Shown in pieces: positions 57,724-64,000 of a DNA stretch of 64,000 nucleotides. The translations under genes were made by a program, and so were the position numbers. Position 1 is the first letter of the stretch; each line of letters starts with the position of its first letter. The notes beneath the pieces are model-generated. The model was not told where the DNA came from, did no database searches, and saw nothing but the letters and a program-made list of their open reading frames with translations. Source of the stretch: Cupriavidus sp. WGlv3 (lineage in GTDB: Bacteria > Pseudomonadota > Gammaproteobacteria > Burkholderiales > Burkholderiaceae); contig NZ_JALHRX010000002.1 in assembly GCF_023952475.1 (NCBI RefSeq), forward strand, positions 620,001 through 684,000. Reading direction: 5' to 3'.

Positions 57724-58704
57724 ATGGCAAATGTCGTCCGCATGTACGAAACCGGCGGCCCCGAAGTGCTGCGCTACGAACACATGGAAGTCGGCGAGCC
57801 CGGGCCGGGACAGGTCCGCATCCGCCACGTCGCGGTAGGCCTGAACTACGCCGACACCTATTTCCGCAACGGCACCTATCCCGTGCCGCTGCCCAGCGGC
57901 ATGGGCGTGGAAGCCGCCGGCGTGGTGGTATCGGTGGGGGCGGGCGTGACCAACGTGGCGCCAGGCGACCGCGTCACCTACACCGGCTTCGTCAACACGC
58001 TGGGCGCGTACAGCACCGAGCGCCTGGTCCCCGCCGCGCCGCTGATCCGCCTGCCCGACAGCATCGCCTTTGAAACCGCGGCGGCGATGACCATGCGCGG
58101 ACTGACCTCGGCCTACCTGATGCGCCGCATCCATCCGTTCCAGGCGGGCGACACCATCCTGCTGCACGCGGCGGCAGGCGGGGTCGGGCTGATCGTGTCG
58201 CAGTGGGCCAGGCTGCTGGGGCTGACCGTGATCGGAACGGTGTCGACCGAGGCCAAGGCCGAGGTGGCGCGCGCGCACGGCTGCGACCACATCATCTATT
58301 ACACCCGCGAGGACGTGGCCAAACGCGTGCGCGAGCTGACCGATGGCGTCGGCGTGGCGGTGGTATTCGACAGCGTCGGCAAGACCACCTTCATGGGCTC
58401 GCTGGATTCGCTGCGCCGCCGCGGCACCATGGTCTGCGTGGGCACCGCCTCCGGCCCGGTGCCGCCATTCGATCCGGCGCTGCTGGCGATGAAGGGCTCG
58501 CTGTTCCTGACCCGGCCCGCGCTGGCCGACTACATCGCCGATCCCGCGGAAAAGCAGGCGCTGGCCGACGAAATCTTCGGCCATGTCGCCGCGGGCCGCA
58601 TCCATATCGGCATCAACCAGCGCTATGCACTGGAAGACGCGGTCCAGGCGCACCATGACCTGGAAGCGCGCCGCACCACCGGATCATCGATCTTCGTCAT
58701 CTGA
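57724..58704 (+). CDS. NADPH:quinone oxidoreductase, zinc-free MDR family
   Basis: A 326-residue medium-chain reductase. YADTYFRNGTYP and GMGVEAAGVV open the catalytic domain, and LLHAAAGGVGLIVSQWAR forms the NADPH-binding Rossmann fold. Structural and catalytic zinc ligands are absent, as in quinone oxidoreductase (Qor, zeta-crystallin) enzymes, which reduce quinones or enones. It is the first gene of a three-gene operon with a TauD-type dioxygenase and a CoA ligase. Confidence 0.92.
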   Translation: MANVVRMYETGGPEVLRYEHMEVGEPGPGQVRIRHVAVGLNYADTYFRNGTYPVPLPSGMGVEAAGVVVSVGAGVTNVAPGDRVTYTGFVNTLGAYSTERLVPAAPLIRLPDSIAFETAAAMTMRGLTSAYLMRRIHPFQAGDTILLHAAAGGVGLIVSQWARLLGLTVIGTVSTEAKAEVARAHGCDHIIYYTREDVAKRVRELTDGVGVAVVFDSVGKTTFMGSLDSLRRRGTMVCVGTASGPVPPFDPALLAMKGSLFLTRPALADYIADPAEKQALADEIFGHVAAGRIHIGINQRYALEDAVQAHHDLEARRTTGSSIFVI

Positions 58705-58730
58705 AACAACCAAGAAGGAGGAGACACCTC

Positions 58731-59579
58731 ATGCATGCGGAACCACTGACTTGCACCATCGGCGCCGAACTGACCGGGGTCAGCCTGGCCGATGCCTCGC
58801 GCGACGCCGGCCTGTTCGCCGAAATCAAGGCGCTGCTGCTGCAGTACAAGGTCTTGTTCCTGCGCGACCAGGACATCACCCGCGCCGAACACGTTGCCTT
58901 TGCCCGCCAGTTCGGTGAACTGGAAGACCATCCCGTAGTGGGCAGCGACCCGGAACATCCGGGTCTGGTGCAGATCTACAAGTCGCCCGACAGCAAGGTC
59001 GAGCACTACGAGAATGCATTCCATTGCGATGCCACCTGGCGCCAGGCGCCGCCGATGGGCTGCGTGCTGCGCTGCGTGGAAACGCCGGCGGTCGGCGGCG
59101 ACACCATCTGGGTCAACATGGGCGAAGCCTACCGGCGCCTGCCGCAGGACATCAAGGCACGCATCGAAGGGCTGCGCGCCAAGCACAGCATCGAACACAC
59201 CTTTGGCGCCAACATGGCGCCGGAGAAGCGCGCCGCGCTGGCGGCGCAATTCCCGATGGTGGAGCACCCAGTGGTGCGCACCCATCCGGAAACGGGCGAG
59301 AAGATCCTGTTCGTCAACGCCTTCACCTCGCATTTCGCCAACTACCATCGCGGCGACGTGATCCGCTTCGGCAAGGATTTCATGCCGGGCGCGGGCGACC
59401 TGCTGCACTACCTGTGCGCGCAGGCCGAGATTCCTGAGTACCAGGTGCGCTGGCGCTGGAAGAAGCACAGCGTGGCGATCTGGGACAACCGCTGCACGCA
59501 GCATTACGCGGTGCAAGACTATGCGCCCACGGTGCGCAAGATGGAGCGCGCCGGCATCATCGGCGACGTGCCGTTCTGA
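58731..59579 (+). CDS. TauD/TfdA-family alpha-ketoglutarate dioxygenase
   Basis: A 282-residue non-haem Fe(II) oxygenase. The iron facial triad is visible as HCD (H98, D100) and RCTQHYAVQDY (H258); an Arg fifteen residues on (R273) would bind alpha-ketoglutarate. Relatives hydroxylate taurine, 2,4-D or other acids and so release sulfite or an aldehyde. Its place between a quinone oxidoreductase and an acyl-CoA ligase suggests that it opens the attack on an organic acid or ether. Start ATG 58731 has GGAGGAG upstream. Confidence 0.93.
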   Translation: MHAEPLTCTIGAELTGVSLADASRDAGLFAEIKALLLQYKVLFLRDQDITRAEHVAFARQFGELEDHPVVGSDPEHPGLVQIYKSPDSKVEHYENAFHCDATWRQAPPMGCVLRCVETPAVGGDTIWVNMGEAYRRLPQDIKARIEGLRAKHSIEHTFGANMAPEKRAALAAQFPMVEHPVVRTHPETGEKILFVNAFTSHFANYHRGDVIRFGKDFMPGAGDLLHYLCAQAEIPEYQVRWRWKKHSVAIWDNRCTQHYAVQDYAPTVRKMERAGIIGDVPF

Positions 59580-59594
59580 CGGAGGAACGCAAAC

Positions 59595-61241
59595 ATGCAA
59601 TCACATCTTGTGCCTGCGGCACCGCAGGCCTATGCCTATCCCCTGCTGGTCAGGCAACTGCTGCTCAATTCGCTGTCGCTGTACGGCGACCAGCAGATCA
59701 CGTACCGCGGACAGCTGCGCCACAGCTATCGCGACTTTCGCCAGCGCGTTGGCCGGCTGGCCTCCGCGCTGGCTGCGCAGGGCGTGGCGCACGGCACCAC
59801 CGTGGCGGTGATGGACTGGGATAGTCATCGCTACCTGGAGTGCTATTTCGGCGTGCCGATGATGGGCGCGACGCTGTTCACGGTCAACGTGCGGCTGTCG
59901 GCGCAGCAGATCCTGTACACGCTGAACGATTCCGGCGCCGAGGTGGTGCTGCTCCATCCGGACTTCCTGCCGGTGATGGAAGAGATCCGCGGCGAGCTGA
60001 CCAGCGTGCGCAGCTTTGTCCTGCTGGCCGACGGCCAGCCGATGCCGCCGACCTCGCTGCCGTTTTGCGGGGAGTACGAGACGCTGCTGCAAGCGGCCTC
60101 ACCCGACTTCGACTTCCCCGAATTCGACGAGAACACCCGCGCCGCCACCTTCTACACCACCGGCACCACCGGCGATCCCAAGGGCGTGTGCTACAGCCAT
60201 CGCGACATCGTGCTGCATGCGCTGGCGTCGGCCACCAGCCTGTGCGCGCCGCGCGAAGGGCAGCGCCTGCACCGGGAAGACGTCTACATGCCGATCACGC
60301 CGATGTTCCACGTGCTGGCCTGGGGCATCCCCTATGTCGCGGTCATGCTCGGCCTGCGCATCGTGCTGCCCGGGCGCTACGCGCCGGACGTCCTGCTGCG
60401 GTTGCGCGAGACCGAGCGGGTCACGTTCTCGCACTGCGTGCCGACCTTGCTGCAGATGCTGTTGCAGGCGGCGCAGGCAAGCGGCCAGGATTTGTCGGGC
60501 TGGAAGCTCATCATCGGCGGCTCGGCGCTGCCGCCGGCGTTGTGCGAGGCCGCGCTCGAGCGCGGCATGGATGTGTTTGCCGGCTATGGCATGTCGGAGA
60601 CCGGTCCCATCGTGGCGCTGGCGCAATTGCCTCCGGGCCCTGCCAGTGCCGATCGCGAGACCGAAGTGCGCATGCGCTGCTCGACCGGCCGTCCGGTGGC
60701 CATGGTCGACTTCCGCCTGGTGGACGAGTCCATGCACGACGTACCGCGCGACGGCAAGGCGCGCGGCGAGATCGTGCTGCGCGCGCCGTTCCTGACCCGG
60801 GCCTACCACGGCAAACCCGAGGCGTCGGCCGAACTGTGGGCCGGCGGCTACCTGCATACGCAGGACATCGCGGTGATGGGCGCCGACGGCTTCGTGCAGA
60901 TCGTTGACCGGATCAAGGACGTGATCAAGACCGGCGGCGAATGGGTCTCGTCGATCGAGGTCGAGAGCCTGGTCACGCAGGTGCCGGGCGTGCAAGAGTG
61001 CGCGGTCATCGGCGTGCCGGACGCCCGGTGGGGCGAGCGGCCGGTGGCATACGTGGTGCGCAAGCCTGGCGCCACGGTCACCGCGGATGCGATTCGCGCG
61101 TCGCTGCTGGCGCGGGTCGAGGCCAACCGGCTCAGCAAGTATGCGGTGCCGGAACCTGAGCGGATCGTGTTCGTCGACGAGATCCCGAAGACCAGCGTCG
61201 GCAAGATCGACAAGAAGCGCTTGCGCAGCACCGGAGCCTGA
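59595..61241 (+). CDS. Acyl-CoA ligase (medium/long-chain type)
   Basis: A 548-residue adenylate-forming enzyme of the size and style of medium- to long-chain fatty acyl-CoA ligases. The P-loop reads YTTGTTGDPKGVCYSH, followed by GYGMSETGPI (A5), DRIKDVIKTGGEWVSSIEVE (A8, 20 residues) and KTSVGKIDKKRLR with the catalytic Lys. GGAGG precedes ATG 59595. It is the last gene of the operon; a strong terminator follows 17 bases after its stop. Confidence 0.93.
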   Translation: MQSHLVPAAPQAYAYPLLVRQLLLNSLSLYGDQQITYRGQLRHSYRDFRQRVGRLASALAAQGVAHGTTVAVMDWDSHRYLECYFGVPMMGATLFTVNVRLSAQQILYTLNDSGAEVVLLHPDFLPVMEEIRGELTSVRSFVLLADGQPMPPTSLPFCGEYETLLQAASPDFDFPEFDENTRAATFYTTGTTGDPKGVCYSHRDIVLHALASATSLCAPREGQRLHREDVYMPITPMFHVLAWGIPYVAVMLGLRIVLPGRYAPDVLLRLRETERVTFSHCVPTLLQMLLQAAQASGQDLSGWKLIIGGSALPPALCEAALERGMDVFAGYGMSETGPIVALAQLPPGPASADRETEVRMRCSTGRPVAMVDFRLVDESMHDVPRDGKARGEIVLRAPFLTRAYHGKPEASAELWAGGYLHTQDIAVMGADGFVQIVDRIKDVIKTGGEWVSSIEVESLVTQVPGVQECAVIGVPDARWGERPVAYVVRKPGATVTADAIRASLLARVEANRLSKYAVPEPERIVFVDEIPKTSVGKIDKKRLRSTGA

Positions 61242-61258
61242 ACGGGCACCAGGAAAGC

Positions 61259-61293
61259 AAAAGGGCAGCCTCGTTCGAGGCTGCCCTTTTTTT
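61259..61293. terminator. Strong rho-independent terminator, probably bidirectional
   Basis: A 14-bp stem (left arm 61259-61272, right arm 61277-61290) with loop GTTC and GC-rich core GGGCAGCCTC is followed by a T-run (61287-61293). An A-rich left flank gives a weaker T-run on the opposite strand. It lies between the convergent CoA ligase and Bug genes and can serve both. Confidence 0.92.
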
Positions 61294-61310
61294 GCGTTGG
61301 CTGGTACGGA

Positions 61311-62285
61311 TCAGGGCTGGATATTGAAGGCCTTGACGATGCCGGCATTGCGCTCGAACTCCGTCCGCACCGACTCGCCCAGCTGCGGCAGAGGCTGCGC
61401 CGGCAGCGGCTCATAGCCGAGCGCCTCCATGCGCTCGCGCACCCTGGCCGCAGCCGCGGCCTTGTAGGCCGCCGCGTGGATCTTCTCGGCCAGCTCGGGC
61501 GACAGCCGCGCCGAGGCGATCACGCCGACCCAGTTGCTGAACTCCATCTCCGGGTAGCCCATTTCGGCGAAGGTCGGCACCTGCGGCAGCAGCGCCGAGC
61601 GGCTCTTCGACGCCACGGCATAGACCTGCACCTTGCCGGCGCGGATCATCGGCAGCGAGGTCACCATGCCGTCGTACATCACCGCGATCTGGTTGCCCAT
61701 CACCTGCGCCAGCGCCGGCGCCGAGCCGGCGAAGGGCACATGCTGCAGGTCCAGCCCGGCCTTCTGGTTCATGATCATGCCGGCGTAGTGCGAGGCGGTG
61801 CCAGCGCTGTACGAGGCAAAGCTGAGCTTGCCCGGATTGGAGCGCGCGTAGCTCACCAGGCCCTTCAGGTCCTTGGCCGGCAGGCCGGGCGCGCCGATCA
61901 TCACCATGCGCGAACGCGCCACCGCGGCGATGGGCCGGACATCCTTGAGCGGGTCGAACGCGGGCTTGAGCACGTGCGGCACCTCGGTCAGCACATTGCT
62001 GGCGGTGACCATGATGGTCTGGCCATCGGCGGGCGCCGCCAGCATGGTGGTGATGGCGATGCCGCCGCCCGCGCCGGGCTTGTTGTCGACCACCACGGGG
62101 TGGCCGAGGTCCGCCGACAGCTGGTCGGCCAGCAGCCGCGCGAGTACGTCCATGGTGCCGCCGGCCGGCGCCGGCACCAGCATCCGGACCGGCTTGCTGG
62201 TCCAGGCCATGGCAGAGGGGGCGGCCAGCGCGAGGCTGGCCGCGGCGGCGGCGATGCGCAGCAGGAAGGCGGGGCGGGTAGTCAT
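61311..62285 (-). CDS. Bug/TctC-type periplasmic solute-binding protein
   Basis: A 324-residue protein with a signal peptide (1-27, ending AMA-W). It has KPVRMLVPAPAGGTMDVLAR, VVDNKPGAGGG and HVPFAGSAPA, the Bug-family signatures. It is the third gene of the minus-strand unit with BKACE and DUF1289 genes, and 10 bases separate it from the latter. It may capture the carboxylate processed by the BKACE enzyme. Confidence 0.92.
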   Translation of the reverse strand: MTTRPAFLLRIAAAAASLALAAPSAMAWTSKPVRMLVPAPAGGTMDVLARLLADQLSADLGHPVVVDNKPGAGGGIAITTMLAAPADGQTIMVTASNVLTEVPHVLKPAFDPLKDVRPIAAVARSRMVMIGAPGLPAKDLKGLVSYARSNPGKLSFASYSAGTASHYAGMIMNQKAGLDLQHVPFAGSAPALAQVMGNQIAVMYDGMVTSLPMIRAGKVQVYAVASKSRSALLPQVPTFAEMGYPEMEFSNWVGVIASARLSPELAEKIHAAAYKAAAAARVRERMEALGYEPLPAQPLPQLGESVRTEFERNAGIVKAFNIQP

Positions 62286-62295
62286 GTTGTCTCCG

Positions 62296-62487
62296 TTATG
62301 TAGTATGGCTGCTGCTGGTCCGGCGTGCCGGCACCTCGGCCAGCACTTGCGCGCGTTCGACCTCGCTCATGCGCAGCCAGCGGCCGATTTCAAGCCTGGT
62401 CCGGCCGCAACCCTGGCAATAGCGGTTGGCAAGATCCATCCGGCAGATGTTGATGCAGGGATTGGCGAGGGTGTCGGGGTGATGCAT
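62296..62487 (-). CDS. DUF1289 family small protein
   Basis: A 63-residue protein with the DUF1289 cysteine pattern NPCINICRMD and YCQGCGRT, then EIGRWLRMSE. The four cysteines probably bind a metal or iron-sulfur cluster; function is unknown. It sits between the BKACE and Bug genes with short gaps. Such proteins are often found beside unrelated catabolic genes. Confidence 0.9.
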   Translation of the reverse strand: MHHPDTLANPCINICRMDLANRYCQGCGRTRLEIGRWLRMSEVERAQVLAEVPARRTSSSHTT

Positions 62488-62543
62488 CGCGGACTCCGGT
62501 CATGCCAGACGCGGGACCGGCGCGCCGGCCCCGCGCACAGCCG

Positions 62544-63602
62544 TCAGGCCGCCGCGCGCCGCGGCAGGTTCTTCTGCCCCGACTTGCGGTTGGGGGCCAT
62601 GCCGTTGGCCTGCAACGTGGCCTCGGCGCTGTCGTACCAGGTGCCGATGCGATAGATCTCGCGCGCTTCCTGGCCCGAGGCGATCTCGCGGCCCAGCTCG
62701 CGCGCCACGCGCACGCATTGCTCGATCTGCTGCACCGATGTCATGCGATTGCCGTGCTGGTCGATGATGGTGTCCTCGATGCCGCAGCGCGGATGCAGGC
62801 CCATCGCCATCGCCATCATGTTGAACGGCAGCACGTTCTTCAGCAGCGACTCGGCGGTCAGCGTGCAGCCGTCCGGGGCGCGGTGCACGAAGTTGAAGAA
62901 GTTGAACGGGTTGGGGCCGTCGAAGCCACCGCCGATGCCGATCCAGGTCAGGTTCAGCGGCCCGGTGTAGACGCCCGCGCGCACCAGCCGCTCCAGCGTT
63001 TCCAGCGCATGCATGCCGGTCAGCTGGAAATGCGGCTGGATGCCCGACGCCTGCAGCCGGCGCAGGTGCTCTTCGACCCAGCCCGGGCCGGCCGGCACGG
63101 TCATCTCGCGGTAGGCGGCCTGGTAGGCCGGGTGCTCCAGCGAGGTCCCCTTCAGGTACTCGGGATAGAGCAGCTCCATGATGTTCATCTGCGTGGTGTT
63201 GATGGCCACGGTGACCTGGTCCGGCTTGGGCTGCAGTTCCGCCAGCATGTGCCGGGTGTCGTCGGACAGCCACTTGGCCTCCTGGCCGTCGTCTTCCGGC
63301 GCGAACGAGATCGAGCCGCCGACCTGGATGATCATGTCCGGCACCGCGGCGCGCACGCCGGCGATCAGCTCGTTGAACTTGGACAGGCGCTTGGAGCCCT
63401 TGCCGTCGAGCTCGCGCACGTGCAGGTGCAGCACGGTGGCGCCGGCGTTGTAGCAATCGACCGCTTTCTGCACCTGTTCTTCCATGGTCACCGGGATATC
63501 CTCGGGGAAGTCCTGCGGCATCCACTCGGGTCCATACGGGGCCACGGTGATCACCACCTTGTCCATGTTCTCGGGGTGCAGGGAATCGTCGAGGAATTGC
63601 AT
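62544..63602 (-). CDS. BKACE family protein (DUF849, beta-keto acid cleavage enzyme)
   Basis: A 352-residue TIM-barrel protein. It has TVLHLHVRELDGKGS, which provides zinc-binding His residues, QVGGSISFAPED and TWIGIGGG, then GLHPRCGIEDTI. BKACE enzymes cleave beta-keto acids with acetyl-CoA to give acetoacetate and a new acyl-CoA, as in 3-keto-5-aminohexanoate cleavage. The chain is longer than the roughly 300 residues of many relatives. GGAG lies seven bases before ATG 63602. It heads the operon with DUF1289 and Bug genes, facing an AraC gene. Confidence 0.92.
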   Translation of the reverse strand: MQFLDDSLHPENMDKVVITVAPYGPEWMPQDFPEDIPVTMEEQVQKAVDCYNAGATVLHLHVRELDGKGSKRLSKFNELIAGVRAAVPDMIIQVGGSISFAPEDDGQEAKWLSDDTRHMLAELQPKPDQVTVAINTTQMNIMELLYPEYLKGTSLEHPAYQAAYREMTVPAGPGWVEEHLRRLQASGIQPHFQLTGMHALETLERLVRAGVYTGPLNLTWIGIGGGFDGPNPFNFFNFVHRAPDGCTLTAESLLKNVLPFNMMAMAMGLHPRCGIEDTIIDQHGNRMTSVQQIEQCVRVARELGREIASGQEAREIYRIGTWYDSAEATLQANGMAPNRKSGQKNLPRRAAA

Positions 63603-63719
63603 AGGTTGCTCCGGTTGGTTGGTGACTGGAGTATCGATCAACGGACCGCGGCGATTTGACGATCCGGGACAACCGATTTACATTTCGGGACACTCAGGGA
63701 AAGCCCGGAAGCCGCTGTC

Positions 63720-64000
63720 ATGTCCTACTACCTGCGCAGTGCCAGCCTGACCAACTACGTCGAAGTCGCGCGTGCGCTGGGGCTGGATCCGTACCAGCAG
63801 CTCAGGTCCGCCAGGATCAACCGCTCGGTGCTGCTGGACCCCGATATCCGCATCCCGGCGGCAGCGGTGGGCCGCCTGCTCGATGCGTCGGCGCGCGCCG
63901 CCGGGGCCGAGGATTTCGGCCTGCGCATGGCCGAGCTGCGCGAATTCTCCAACCTCGGCCCGCTGGCGTTCGTAGTGCGCGAGGAACCGACGCTGCGCCG
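63720..64000 (+). CDS. AraC-family regulator, N-terminal part (cut by window end)
   Basis: The first 93 residues of a regulator like that at 56523-57521: SLTNYVEVARALGLDPYQQL followed by a second helical region with FGLRMAELREFSNLGPL. The DNA-binding domain lies outside the window. It diverges from the BKACE operon, with 117 bases between the starts, and probably controls it. Confidence 0.85.
   Translation, partial: MSYYLRSASLTNYVEVARALGLDPYQQLRSARINRSVLLDPDIRIPAAAVGRLLDASARAAGAEDFGLRMAELREFSNLGPLAFVVREEPTLR

Noticed and set aside
56458-58656. A 732-codon minus-strand frame
   Set aside because: It runs out of frame through the AraC gene and antisense to the quinone oxidoreductase gene, both of which have clear motifs.

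Overview
The window looks like a chromosome segment of a beta-proteobacterium of the Burkholderiaceae, most likely Cupriavidus or a close relative. The basis is the G+C-rich codon use of the right part, three periplasmic binding proteins or catabolic clusters of the Bug/TctC type that abound in that group, a cytochrome bo3 (cyoABCD) operon with a SURF1-like gene, many LysR and AraC regulators, and several CoA-based catabolic operons. No rRNA, tRNA or CRISPR array was seen.

The left 25 kb is an accessory island of visibly lower G+C (31 of 60 bases in the line at 9001, against 38 of 60 in the line at 44221). It starts with a compact plus-strand operon (1338-7230): a ribbon-helix-helix repressor with an inverted repeat at its promoter, a four-helix membrane protein with a coiled coil, a membrane-anchored VWA-like protein, a MotA/TolQ/ExbB-like (ZorA-like) membrane protein with a very long coiled-coil tail, a MotB/ExbD-like (ZorB-like) single-pass partner, and a secreted SNase-type nuclease. 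This is my main candidate for an undescribed, Zorya-like ion-driven defence system. Facing it on the minus strand are a DUF429 gene, a Rad50/SbcC-like ATPase paired with a nitrilase-fold enzyme carrying an intact Glu-Lys-Cys triad (a second candidate defence pair), and a complete type I restriction-modification system (hsdM-hsdS-hsdR). Two tandem secreted paralogues, an unrecognised protein, a HEPN-like plus OST-HTH-like protein and an AlpA/excisionase-like gene complete the island, which seems to end near 25.2-25.4 kb.

From 25.4 to 33.1 kb lies a TetR-controlled catabolic operon: DUF35 protein, thiolase-like aldolase candidate with Ser in place of the usual Cys, enoyl-CoA hydratase, SDR, nitronate monooxygenase-like flavoprotein, acyl-CoA ligase and Bug receptor. 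It would import an acid, activate it with CoA and shorten it.

From 33 to 50 kb the genes look like ordinary chromosome: chromate transporter, chemoreceptor with a sigma-28-like promoter, small GlsB-type membrane protein, divergent class A penicillin-binding protein, aldo/keto reductase, cyoABCD plus SURF1, an MFS transporter, and a two-gene FAD oxidoreductase/FabG unit.

From 50 to 64 kb the layout repeats a regulator diverging from its likely target: LysR with a secreted SGNH hydrolase; LysR with RidA and an Old Yellow Enzyme; AraC with quinone oxidoreductase, TauD-type dioxygenase and acyl-CoA ligase; and a second AraC (cut by the window end) facing a BKACE (DUF849), DUF1289 and Bug operon. 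A strong bidirectional terminator at 61.26 kb separates the last two units.
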